A stretch of DNA of 55,062 nucleotides from Pirellulaceae bacterium (GTDB lineage: Bacteria > Planctomycetota > Planctomycetia > Pirellulales > Pirellulaceae): assembly GCA_030748485.1 (NCBI GenBank), contig JASMLW010000541.1:1-55062 (forward strand), given 5' to 3'. Positions 15,669 to 24,793 of the stretch are shown here, piece after piece. The notes below the pieces were generated by a model. The model had not been told where the DNA came from, did no database searches, and worked only from the letters and a program-made list of their open reading frames with translations. Numbering within the stretch: position 1 is the first letter of the stretch; each line of letters begins with the position of its first letter. The position numbers were made by a program, and so were the translations under genes.

Positions 15669-17648
15669 TCATGGACGGCTCGTCTCAAGGGGTGGCTTGC
15701 GTTGGTCATCAGTCATCGGGTCATCAGTCATCGGGTCATCGGACAATCGATCATCGGTGAAACCACCGCGGACTGCGCACGTCAGCCAACCGTGATCGGA
15801 GCCGTTGATGGTCAGCGTCAAAGGAACGTTCTTGGTGACGATCCGTTGCAGATCCAAGATGCGCGGTGCGTTGATTGCCAGAGAGTTTTCCAGGATGCGG
15901 CGGGCGGCGACGCCGCGAATCCCCAACCGCTTGGGCTCGCCGTCAGGTGTCGTTGGCGGAACAGCTGTCGATTTCTCGAGCAGCAGGCGAGACGACGCTT
16001 CATCCGTGGAAACTCGGTAGATCAATCTCAGGTCCATTCCTGGCAGTCGTCGACCGCGCTCCAGAAACTCGACACCGCGCAACACCACGGCCACTCGGTC
16101 GCCGGCGAATTCGAAGTAAACCGGATCGACATCGGCGAAGCGGATCACAACCTCTCCGCTGCCTGGCTGCGCGTCGGCCGGCGTAGCGGCCGCAAACCTC
16201 CTCAGCGCGGAGCCCAATTCGGTTTTCACGCCGGCCATGACGGCTGCGTAGTTATTCCACGCAGACTCGTGGACCTGGAATTGAATGGCGCCGTCATCGG
16301 ATGGGGGCGGAGCCGTCGGCGCGGACAACTGGTGTGGAGCGGACAGGTGAAGCCGCCAGATTCCCACGCCCTCGCTCACGCGGCAGGAAGTGGTAGCCGG
16401 CCAGACTCCTGAGCACAGCAGCGGTCGAACGACAGCCGAATCGAATTGGCTTTGCAGAGATCCGACGGCGATTCCGACGTCGCGATCGAACGCCTCGTTC
16501 AATTGCTGCTCAGTGTTTCGCTCCGCCGCCAAGCGATCTTCCTCGTGGCGTGAGTAGACGACTTGAAATGCGCGGCGGCGACGAACGGCCAGCAGCGATT
16601 GAGATAGGACGCGTTCGATTTCCAGCTGGAGTTGGGCGGATGATCGGAACGGCTCCACTGTCAGCTCGCGACCGTCGAAATAGATTGCCGTGGCGGCGGT
16701 GAACGACGAGGTGCCCGAGGTCTCCACATGAACTCGGCTGCGGCGAGCGGCTGTGTCGGCCGTCGCCTTGCCCGCGATCTGCAGATTGATCGCGATCCTC
16801 CGTTCGTCATCGCGCAGTCGGAACTGGGGCATGGCTTCCAGCTTTCCTCTTCCCCGGACGTTGGCTCCGTTGACGCGGCGGCTGATCGAGAATTCTCGAT
16901 CGATTTTCCGCAACTCGAGATTCGCCAACGCCTGGCTCGGAATCCGCACGATGACATTCGGCTTGGAAAACGCATCCGCCAGCGCATTGGTGAGACGTTG
17001 GCTTTGCCCGCCGCGTTGCAACCGGTCGACGATCTCGCCAACGCGCCGCCGCTGGCGACTTTTCAGCGGCGGTCCGTCGACCCGAAAGATGGCGGCGAGT
17101 TCGGCGATCGAGGCGGCGTGCAGGCGCGGCCCGGACGGCTGTTGGCTTTTCAGAGCGCCGATGAAGCGATCGATCGCGCGGAGATGCTGATACGCCAATT
17201 CGCCGTCGCGCGGATCGCCCAGTTGCGAGATAGCGTGGGCCGTGCGAGTTCGGGAGAGCGTCCAGAAGCGGAGTTCGTCCGAGACGGGGCGACTGGCTTC
17301 CGTCGAACGTTCACATCGGTCGGACAGATCGTTTCGCAGAGTCGAGGTCGGCGCTCGGCTGCGGACGCGCGACAGCCACTTCGCCGCCGTGTCGTGCAGC
17401 GCAGCTCGCAGCGCGACGATGTCGGCTGGCCGAGCAGATCGGAACCCGCCGCGAGCTCGTTCAACTTCGCGCGCGATGGCGAGGCGAGCGCTCGACTGCG
17501 ATTCGGATCCGCCCTCGGCCGGCCGAATTGGCTGGCAGTTGGCCGATGTCGCAAACGCGGTAACCGCCAACGCGAACAGCGCGGTCGCGGCGGCAATTCG
17601 AACGAGATGGCGCGTCGAGCGACTCGCCGCACGAATCGTTATTGCCAC
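15669..17648 (-). CDS. exported protein of unknown function
   Basis: A 659-aa protein. The GTG at 17648 is preceded by AAGGAG at good spacing and lies 2 bases after the stop of the upstream gene, so this start is well supported. Residues 1-38 form an export signal: basic region (RAASRSTRHLVR) and hydrophobic core (AAATALFALAVTAFATSANC). The body is Arg- and Ala-rich, alternating helical and beta segments, with no motif I recognise; a stretch around 430-640 (WNNYAAVMAGVKTELGSALR and VYFEFAGDRVAVVLRGVEFL) suggests a repeated beta domain. The C-terminus has an acidic micro-repeat (DDPMT twice) encoded by a 15-bp tandem repeat at about 15716-15745. Third gene of a probable operon with an RND exporter. 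Confidence 0.65.
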   Translation of the reverse strand: MAITIRAASRSTRHLVRIAAATALFALAVTAFATSANCQPIRPAEGGSESQSSARLAIAREVERARGGFRSARPADIVALRAALHDTAAKWLSRVRSRAPTSTLRNDLSDRCERSTEASRPVSDELRFWTLSRTRTAHAISQLGDPRDGELAYQHLRAIDRFIGALKSQQPSGPRLHAASIAELAAIFRVDGPPLKSRQRRRVGEIVDRLQRGGQSQRLTNALADAFSKPNVIVRIPSQALANLELRKIDREFSISRRVNGANVRGRGKLEAMPQFRLRDDERRIAINLQIAGKATADTAARRSRVHVETSGTSSFTAATAIYFDGRELTVEPFRSSAQLQLEIERVLSQSLLAVRRRRAFQVVYSRHEEDRLAAERNTEQQLNEAFDRDVGIAVGSLQSQFDSAVVRPLLCSGVWPATTSCRVSEGVGIWRLHLSAPHQLSAPTAPPPSDDGAIQFQVHESAWNNYAAVMAGVKTELGSALRRFAAATPADAQPGSGEVVIRFADVDPVYFEFAGDRVAVVLRGVEFLERGRRLPGMDLRLIYRVSTDEASSRLLLEKSTAVPPTTPDGEPKRLGIRGVAARRILENSLAINAPRILDLQRIVTKNVPLTLTINGSDHGWLTCAVRGGFTDDRLSDDPMTDDPMTDDQRKPPLETSRP

Positions 17649-17650
17649 GG

Positions 17651-19285
17651 TTACTCCTTGGCGCGAGCGGGCAGAGAGTGGCTGACAAAGATCCACCCGG
17701 CGGATTCACGGTAAAGCGCGACGACCCGGTGATGGGAGAACGCCGGCACGAGGTTCTCGAGCACGCGGCGGTCGCGCTCCGCCGCTTGCAGTCTCCACCA
17801 GCGGTCGGGGCGGCGGAAGAATAGAGCTAAGGGTGACCGTTCATGTTTTGGGTCGTTTTCGGGCGCCCGCAGGACAAAGCCGCAAGGCTTCGACCGGCCG
17901 GCGACTAACCGTTTCGTCGCCTCTTGGATCTGCATGCGACTAGCCCAAGGATCTTCGCGCTGTTGGAACAGTGAGGCGAGCCACTCGGCGTCATTTGCGA
18001 ACAGGGCGAGATTGTTGATCGCCCCCAACACAAAATCCTCATCCGTGTTGACTCCCGGCGCGACCCATAACTCGCCGACCGCGCCGTCGATGGTCTGTTT
18101 CTTCGCTTCTTCATCGTCGACCATTAGCGTGCGAATCGCCGCGCGAACTTGCTGCGGCTTGTCGGTTTCGAACGCCATCGCAAACGGAGCCGGTCGCTCG
18201 GCTGTGTGCGCTCCGTGAATCAAGTAGGCCCGCGGCCCCAGCCGCGCGAAGAGCTCTTTGTTGAGGTCGATGTTCAATCCCGCGGGGTCCTTCAAGTCGG
18301 CTAACATCTGCACGTACGTGCCTTCGACTCCGTCAGCGAAAGTGTCATCGAAGAGTTTGTCGACGTGGGCGAGCGCGTTGGGAACGTCGCCGTGCAGCAT
18401 GATGGCCGAATTGGATCCAGAGAGCCATGGCGGCGCGTTCCACGTTTCCGCGGGTTGCAACGCATTGAGCATCGCCAGGCTGCTCCGCAGGGGTGTCGGC
18501 GCCAGCGCCGCGCTGCGGGCCGACTCGCGGCCGGTGGAGTCGATCAGCACCGAACCAGCTAGCGCTTGCACATCCAACAGCCCGTGGCGTTGGGCGATGC
18601 GGAGAGTCTCCTGGACCATCGGCATGTCGGTGCGCAACTTGGCGGCCTGAGTCAGCGCGCGGAAGGGATCGAAATACCAAAACAACTCGAGCGTTACGTC
18701 GCCTCGATTGGTTTGCTTGACCAACTCGATTGCCGCCCGCGGCTTCTGTTGCGAAAGCCAACCTCCCTCGCCGTCCGGGTAACGAGCGGCGACGTCGGCG
18801 ACGGCGGCGGCGTGGTCCGCGATGATCACCCAGCCGTCGAGCGAATGGAGAGCGATCTGTCCGGTGGGAGTTTGCTCGTCCGGCGCGAAATTCCAAACGG
18901 CCGGCTCGCCCGCCTTCGACTCGCCCACGCGTTGCGCGCCTCGTTGCTGCAACGTTTCACCGGCCGATACGACCAGCGATTGAGCGGCCGATTCGTTCGC
19001 CATTCGAAAGATCACGAGCTCAACTGTCCGGCCGTCCGCTGACAACACGCCGGCTCGCAGCAAGATTCCACGCACTCCATTGGCCAACGCGCCTTGCGTC
19101 AATCCGAATCGTTCAATCCATCCTTGTCGCGGTTGATAAAACCGCGAAGCGGCCGCGTAGTCGCTGACAACCGCGACGGCGTGAGTTTCTCGAGGCAAGA
19201 ACCGTCGCGGGTCCTGCCCCCGCGACATCGCTGTCCAGATGAAGACCAGTGCGGTCGCCACGATGGTTGGCAGAAGAGCCCGCAT
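17651..19285 (-). CDS. exported DUF3352-like protein, unknown
   Basis: A 544-aa protein from the ATG at 19285, starting MRALLPTIVATALVFIWTAM, a clear signal peptide. Upstream in-frame sequence is antisense to the exporter gene and is rejected. The mature part has two long alternating beta/alpha segments: one around 45-230 (HAVAVVSDYAAASRFYQPR, VELVIFRMANESAAQSLV) and one around 290-470 (SNSAIMLHGDVPNALAHVDK, APFAMAFETDKPQQVRAAIR), a layout like planctomycete proteins grouped under DUF3352, which have no known activity. It ends 2 bases before the GTG of the next gene and begins 140 bases after the RND exporter, so the three genes probably act together in the envelope. Assignment to DUF3352 is tentative. 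Confidence 0.65.
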   Translation of the reverse strand: MRALLPTIVATALVFIWTAMSRGQDPRRFLPRETHAVAVVSDYAAASRFYQPRQGWIERFGLTQGALANGVRGILLRAGVLSADGRTVELVIFRMANESAAQSLVVSAGETLQQRGAQRVGESKAGEPAVWNFAPDEQTPTGQIALHSLDGWVIIADHAAAVADVAARYPDGEGGWLSQQKPRAAIELVKQTNRGDVTLELFWYFDPFRALTQAAKLRTDMPMVQETLRIAQRHGLLDVQALAGSVLIDSTGRESARSAALAPTPLRSSLAMLNALQPAETWNAPPWLSGSNSAIMLHGDVPNALAHVDKLFDDTFADGVEGTYVQMLADLKDPAGLNIDLNKELFARLGPRAYLIHGAHTAERPAPFAMAFETDKPQQVRAAIRTLMVDDEEAKKQTIDGAVGELWVAPGVNTDEDFVLGAINNLALFANDAEWLASLFQQREDPWASRMQIQEATKRLVAGRSKPCGFVLRAPENDPKHERSPLALFFRRPDRWWRLQAAERDRRVLENLVPAFSHHRVVALYRESAGWIFVSHSLPARAKE

Positions 19286-19425
19286 GGGTGGATGTCCCGA
19301 GTGATCGTACCGATAGCCAGCAGGTGAGTCTAAGGCGAGGCGAGGCGAGGTTGAAGGGGTTAAATGCCGCGAATGCCGAGTTCCGGCCAAACGACATCGC
19401 GCGGTCCTCCCAACCCATGGTCGAA

Positions 19426-21630
19426 TCAACCGATGCGTTTGCCGAATCCACTGAGCAGCACGGCCGGGAGAGCGATCAGAATGTTGCCTAGCGCTGCGGC
19501 GAACAGCGCGATCGAGCAGGTGGCGAATTGTCGCACGGCGGCAAACGGGCTGAACATCAGCGACAGAATTCCAACGCCGCAAATCAGCGCCGTCAGCAGC
19601 GCCGCTGTGCCCGCTTCTCCACACGCAGCGGCCGCCGCCGCTCGGATGTCCCGTTGATCGGAGGCGGTCATTCGGCGGCGGAAAGAGCCGATCATTTGCG
19701 CTGTGAAAAATGCGTTGACGGCGAACACCACGAACGCCGCGAGGTCGACTTCGGCGGCTGTTGTGGATCCCCGCCATTGGCACCAACCGAAAACCAATAC
19801 GCAGGGTAGAGCGAGCGGGATGGGGGCCAGCAGGCCGCACGGCAGACTGCGAAAACCCAGCAAGAAGAACAAACTCGCCACCAGCGGAGCCGCGAAAAAG
19901 TAGGAATTCAGCTGCGCCGATTCGACTTCCGACTCGCCACTCAGCGGGCTGGATGAATTCGAGATATAGACTCGCCACTCGTCGCCAGCGGATCCCGACT
20001 CCAAACTTCGTCCGGCTTCAGCGCGGAGGCGGGCGGCGAGGTCGATGTCACCGTACCGCGCTGGCAGGTGGAGCGTTATCCGCCAGTGCGCCGCATCGTC
20101 GGCGCGCCGCACATTCCGAAATCCGCCCAGGGCCCGCTGGTTCTCATCCAGTCGTCGCCGAAACGCGGCCGCCCGGGCGATCTGGCGGACGCCTCCACCC
20201 GGTTCGGGAGCCGGCGGCGCGACGTTCGCCGCGCTCCAAGCCACGAACGCGTCGTCGAGTCCTTCGATGCGGTCGTGCAGTCGCTGAATCGACCGGAACT
20301 GGCTCAGCTGATCTCGCCCGCCGGCGGCTGGAAAGCTGACGAGTATCGCGACGTGCGCCGACGGTCCTGTTGTGTTTTCGATTTTTGCAGTGTCCGCGCG
20401 TACCGCACTCGACTCACGGAGCTGATCGCCCAAGTCGCCGCTCGTCCGGCGTCGCCGAATCTGCTCGCCGCCGGCGACCAGGCCCAAAGCGGTGACGGGT
20501 ATCACGATCCAGCGAAATCGTTGTACGCGGTTGACCCAGCCGTCGTACGGACTCGACTTGGCGGCGTAACCGCGACGAACATTGGGCCGTCTGACGCGGA
20601 GAGGCCAGATGGAAAAGTATGCGGGCACGAAGACCATTGTGGCGATCGCGCCGATCAGCGTCGCCGCACAGCAAAACGATGCGTACAACTGCAGCTCGCC
20701 GAAATCTCGCCAGTAGATTCCCGCCACGATCGCAATCGCACTGATAGCGGTCGGCAACTGCACGACTCGCACTGCTCGCACGGCCGCGTCCAGCTGTTCG
20801 GCGTCGCGCAACTCCTGGCGGTAGACTTGCACCCAGTGCACGCCGATCGCGATCGACCACATGAACGAAAACGTGGCGGCCGCGTAGATCGGCGGCCCGA
20901 AGATCAGACCGGCGAAATCGAATGACGCCAGGCTCAGCAACTCACTATAGATCGCCACGAACGAGACTACGGCGGCGGCTCTCAAGCTGCGCAAGCAGGC
21001 GATCGCGACGAGGAACGATATGCCGATGGAGAGAAGATGCAGGAACATCAGGAACGACTTCCGGGCGTCGTCGACCGCCACTTGTTCGACAACTCGCCCG
21101 GCGATCTGCAAGTCGTCGGCCGCCAGTCCGTCGACGGAATCGGCAGCCGCGTAGACGAATTCCACGGCGCCGCGGCGATCGGAAACTCCCGCGGGCGCGA
21201 GCAGCGCGATCAACACGGTCTGTTCGCCATCGGGCGCGAGAATCCAACCGGCCATCCGCCGCCGAATCTCGTCGTCGCCGAGTTCCATGCGTCCGTCGGT
21301 CAGAATCGCTTTGACGTCGCCGCCCGAGATGACCTCCTGGAAGAAAGCGGACCGGTCGTCGGAGGCCGCTAACAAGGCGCGTTTGTACGCGTCGATGCGC
21401 GGGTCGTTGAGCCGGCAGTCGTCCCATCGGATGACCAGACGTTCCGACTCGCCGAACGCCTCCTTCAACGCGGCCGCCGCCGAATCGTCGGGCAACTCTT
21501 CAACAAGACGCTGGTGCAGTACGTTGCTCCAAGCTCGCCACCCTCCGAACGCGGCAAACGGAGCCGATGCGACCAGGAGGAGGGCCAACGGCCAACGCAG
21601 GCTGGGCAGTCTATTGAACAGCTTTTCCAT
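19426..21630 (-). CDS. RND superfamily exporter (MMPL-like)
   Basis: A 734-aa inner-membrane protein with the duplicated RND layout: TM1 at about 13-33; a large periplasmic loop (35-190); a block of five TMs at about 195-345 (FLMFLHLLSIGISFLVAIAC; VHWVQVYRQELRD between TMs matches the conserved H/R-rich loop seen in MMPL/HpnN types); TM7 at about 375-395; a second periplasmic loop (400-580); and a last block of five TMs (585-725). The protein is short for the family (usually 750-1000 aa). RND exporters use proton flux to move lipids, hopanoids or hydrophobic substances. Two exported proteins follow on the same strand and may be periplasmic partners. The substrate cannot be inferred. Confidence 0.8.
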   Translation of the reverse strand: MEKLFNRLPSLRWPLALLLVASAPFAAFGGWRAWSNVLHQRLVEELPDDSAAAALKEAFGESERLVIRWDDCRLNDPRIDAYKRALLAASDDRSAFFQEVISGGDVKAILTDGRMELGDDEIRRRMAGWILAPDGEQTVLIALLAPAGVSDRRGAVEFVYAAADSVDGLAADDLQIAGRVVEQVAVDDARKSFLMFLHLLSIGISFLVAIACLRSLRAAAVVSFVAIYSELLSLASFDFAGLIFGPPIYAAATFSFMWSIAIGVHWVQVYRQELRDAEQLDAAVRAVRVVQLPTAISAIAIVAGIYWRDFGELQLYASFCCAATLIGAIATMVFVPAYFSIWPLRVRRPNVRRGYAAKSSPYDGWVNRVQRFRWIVIPVTALGLVAGGEQIRRRRTSGDLGDQLRESSAVRADTAKIENTTGPSAHVAILVSFPAAGGRDQLSQFRSIQRLHDRIEGLDDAFVAWSAANVAPPAPEPGGGVRQIARAAAFRRRLDENQRALGGFRNVRRADDAAHWRITLHLPARYGDIDLAARLRAEAGRSLESGSAGDEWRVYISNSSSPLSGESEVESAQLNSYFFAAPLVASLFFLLGFRSLPCGLLAPIPLALPCVLVFGWCQWRGSTTAAEVDLAAFVVFAVNAFFTAQMIGSFRRRMTASDQRDIRAAAAAACGEAGTAALLTALICGVGILSLMFSPFAAVRQFATCSIALFAAALGNILIALPAVLLSGFGKRIG

Positions 21631-22070
21631 GTCGGGTCGAACGACCTAGCGCGAGATGGCGGATGCATTCTACCGCTTCGGCAAAGACGTCATTTCACCA
21701 GAGATCAGCGACCAGCGGGAGGGGTTGGCCCGCAAGTAGATCGTGCCTGCGGGCACGACTTCGTGACGAAGTCGCGACCGGGGGGACGCTCCAATTACTT
21801 CCGCCCAGCGATTTGATTCGACAAGCGAAAGTAGTCACCCCCCATGACAACAGATCCGCACCTTCGAAGAATCACTCCCAGCCCGCAACTGAAGGTTGGC
21901 TGGACGTTGGTTTTCGGCCAGCCCGCTGAATCTCGGCCCGCGACGCCGGTTCGGATTTGCGTTTCCGGCTGTGGGCACGGAAAATGGTGTTCCGCCTGGG
22001 CCACCAAGCCAGTTCACCATCACTCCCAATGCTCAACTGCATCCCACCCTTGAGCCATGAACGCGATCGC
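21631..22070. other. divergent intergenic region with two adjacent hairpins
   Basis: This 440-bp region separates the divergent RND exporter and PSCyt genes and must hold promoters for both. I see two neighbouring perfect inverted repeats: GCCCGCA (21728-21734) with TGCGGGC (21748-21754), and CGACTTCG-TGA-CGAAGTCG (21756-21774). No protein-coding signal beyond short frames; the in-frame extension of the PSCyt gene from 21957 is not supported by a signal peptide at its start. Confidence 0.5.
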
Positions 22071-24749
22071 ATGACCCCCCGCTCGCTATGCCTGTCCGTG
22101 TTGATCGTCGCTTCAGGGGTCTCCGCTGCAGCGGCTGACGACTCGAAATTGAAATTCGAGCGCGACATTCAACCCATCGTGAAGGCCAAGTGTGTAGAGT
22201 GCCACCGCGGAGCCGACGCCAAGGGCGGGCTGGAGTTGGCGAGTCCACAAGGGTTGTTGCGGGGAGGAGATTCCGGCGTCGTCGTGGCGGCCGGCGATCT
22301 GGACAAGAGCTTACTGTGGGAGCGAATCGCTACCGACGAAATGCCGCCCCCGGACGCTCCCCAGTTGACGGCGGCGGAGCGCGAGTCCATTGAGAAGTGG
22401 ATCGCCGGCGGCGCTCAGTTCGCCAATCCCAAGTTCGTTCGCCGAGTCACCCAGCACGACATCATTCCCATTCTGCTGCTGCGGTGCACAGTCTGTCACG
22501 GCGCGCGGCGTCGCGAGGCTGACTTGGACCTTCGCACGGGGGAGTCGATTCGCCGCGGCGGCAAGTCCGGTCCGGCCGTGATTCCGGGCGATCCGTCCAA
22601 GAGCCTGTTGATCAAGCGGATCGTGAGTGAGGAGATGCCGCCGCGGCGAGAATTGGTGAAGGTCAGCGTTAAGCCGATGCCGGACAATGAACTGCGATTG
22701 CTGCGGCAGTGGATCGCCAGTGGACTGCCCGCGGAGGAAGCCGAGCCGGAACGGCCGGTCGAGATCTCGGACGAATTGCGCAATCACTGGGCGTTCGTCG
22801 CGCCTCGTCGCCCCTTACCACCGGGGTCCGCCGCGCGACATCCCATCGACGCGTTCGCCTCGGCGCAGCTGGCGGACCGCGGGATGCGCATGGCCGACGC
22901 AGCGGACCGCCGTGTCCTCATTCGCCGCGTGCACCTCGACTTGCTCGGATTACTGCCGACGCCGGCTGAGATCCAAAGTTTTGTTGAGGACGAGCATCCG
23001 ACGGCCTACGAGCAGATGGTTGAGAGAGCGCTGGCGTCGCCTCGCTACGGCGAGCGTTGGGGACGTATTTGGTTGGACGTCGCCGGGTACGCGGATTCGG
23101 AAGGATCGCAGAACGAGGACCGCGTTCGCCCCAACATGTACCGCTACCGCGACTACGCGATTCGATCATTCAACATGGACAAACCGTACGATCGGTTTCT
23201 GCACGAACAGATCGCGGGCGATGAGTTGGCCAACTACGAAAAGGCGCCCGTGATTGACGAGCAGTTGTACGACAACCTGGTCGCGACCGGTTTTCTCCGC
23301 ACGGCTCCAGACAGAACGTTCGCGGGCATCACCAATTTCGTGCCCGACCGGTTGGAAGTCATCGCCGACGAGATTCAGATACTGGGTTCGGGTGTCATGG
23401 GATTGACACTGCAATGTTCTCGCTGCCACGAGCACAAGTTCGACCCACTGCCGCAGCGCGACTACTATCGCCTCGCGGCGGCCCTGAAGGGCGCGTTGGA
23501 TGAGCACGATTGGCTCAAGCCGGAGGAGCGGCGGCTGCCTTTTGTCAGTGAATTCGAACGGTCGCGGTGGAAGCAGAACGAGGACCGGATCGACGCTCGG
23601 GTCGCCGAACTGAAAAAGCAGTTGGCGGCGGACGACGCCGACAAGAAGGAGCTCGAGGGGCGGATCAAGGAAGCCGAGTCAGGTCGTCGTCCGCAGCCGA
23701 TGATCCGAGCCCTGTGGGCCCGCGGCGAACCGTCGCCCACCTATGTGCTGCGGCGCGGCAACTACTTGACTCCAGGCGCCCTGATAGGTCCCGGCGTGCC
23801 GGACGTGCTGGACGACGGCTCGTACGAAGTGGTGCGGCCGCCGCAGCCGGGAGCGACCGGTCGCCGCCTGGCACTCGCCAAATGGCTGACCCGACCCAAC
23901 CACCCACTCACCGCGCGAGTGATCGTCAATCGGATTTGGCAAGCTCACTTTGGAATCGGCTTGGTCAGCACACCGGGAAACTTTGGCGTCGCCGGCGCGC
24001 GGCCGTCCCATCCGCGGTTGCTCGACTGGTTGGCTGTCGAACTGGTCGAATCGTCCTGGAGCATCAAACACATCCAGAGGTTGATTGTTACGTCGCACGC
24101 GTACCGCCAGCGATCTCGCGGTGACAAAGTGAGTGAACAGAAAGATCCGCGGGCGATCTGGCTGTCGCGACGGCGGCTTCGCCGGATGGACGCCGAGACG
24201 ATCCGCGATTCTCTGATTCAGACCGCCGACTTGCTGCGGGAAACTCCGTTCGGCAAACCGGACGCCGTCGTAGCTCGCGGCGATGGGCTGGTCATCGTGC
24301 AGCCGCAAGACGGCTCGTATCGCCGCAGCGTCTACGTTCAACATCGCCGCACGCAGATGCCGACTCTGCTCGAGAATTTTGACTCACCGCAAATGAGCCC
24401 CAACTGCCTGGAGCGAGATTCGTCGATCGTCGCGCCGCAGGCCTTGCATTTGTTGAACAACAAGACGATTTTCGCACTGGCCGAGAGTTTCGCCGGGCGA
24501 GTTCGCGACGAGGTCGGTGAGCAGCCGGGGCGGCAAGTACAACGCGCATTCCTCATCGCTTTGTCTCGCCCGCCGAGCCCCCGCGAGAAGCCGGTTTGTG
24601 TCAAAGCGGTGACCGATTTACGCGAGCAGTGGCGCAAGCAGTTGACCGCTGACTCGAAGCAGTTGCCGGACGCCGAGATTTCTCAGCGCGCATTGGCGAA
24701 CTTTTGCCACGCGATCGTGAACTCGGCCGCCTTCCTTTATATTGACTGA
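22071..24749 (+). CDS. PSCyt1 (x2)/DUF1549/DUF1553 exported protein
   Basis: An 892-aa protein starting at the ATG at 22071 (signal peptide MTPRSLCLSVLIVASGVSAA). Two PSCyt1 heme c domains follow in tandem: CVECH (41-45) with the RGGDSG and DEMPP blocks, and CTVCH (139-143) with RGGKSGPAV and EEMPP. Then DUF1549 (about 270-510) with HLDLLGLLPTPAEI, RYGERWGR, and a third CSRCH before EHKFDPLPQRDYY; then DUF1553 (about 600-890) with RLALAKWLTRPNHPLTARVI, RPSHPRLLDWLAVEL and LIALSRPPSPRE. No domain lies between the two halves, only a short charged helix. Followed after 44 bases by a DUF1501 gene, the usual partner. Probably a periplasmic multi-heme oxidoreductase or carbohydrate-acting complex; activity unproven. 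Confidence 0.92.
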   Translation: MTPRSLCLSVLIVASGVSAAAADDSKLKFERDIQPIVKAKCVECHRGADAKGGLELASPQGLLRGGDSGVVVAAGDLDKSLLWERIATDEMPPPDAPQLTAAERESIEKWIAGGAQFANPKFVRRVTQHDIIPILLLRCTVCHGARRREADLDLRTGESIRRGGKSGPAVIPGDPSKSLLIKRIVSEEMPPRRELVKVSVKPMPDNELRLLRQWIASGLPAEEAEPERPVEISDELRNHWAFVAPRRPLPPGSAARHPIDAFASAQLADRGMRMADAADRRVLIRRVHLDLLGLLPTPAEIQSFVEDEHPTAYEQMVERALASPRYGERWGRIWLDVAGYADSEGSQNEDRVRPNMYRYRDYAIRSFNMDKPYDRFLHEQIAGDELANYEKAPVIDEQLYDNLVATGFLRTAPDRTFAGITNFVPDRLEVIADEIQILGSGVMGLTLQCSRCHEHKFDPLPQRDYYRLAAALKGALDEHDWLKPEERRLPFVSEFERSRWKQNEDRIDARVAELKKQLAADDADKKELEGRIKEAESGRRPQPMIRALWARGEPSPTYVLRRGNYLTPGALIGPGVPDVLDDGSYEVVRPPQPGATGRRLALAKWLTRPNHPLTARVIVNRIWQAHFGIGLVSTPGNFGVAGARPSHPRLLDWLAVELVESSWSIKHIQRLIVTSHAYRQRSRGDKVSEQKDPRAIWLSRRRLRRMDAETIRDSLIQTADLLRETPFGKPDAVVARGDGLVIVQPQDGSYRRSVYVQHRRTQMPTLLENFDSPQMSPNCLERDSSIVAPQALHLLNNKTIFALAESFAGRVRDEVGEQPGRQVQRAFLIALSRPPSPREKPVCVKAVTDLREQWRKQLTADSKQLPDAEISQRALANFCHAIVNSAAFLYID

Positions 24750-24793
24750 ATGGTGTTGAACCGACCGCAACACGACGCCTGCTCAACAAACTC

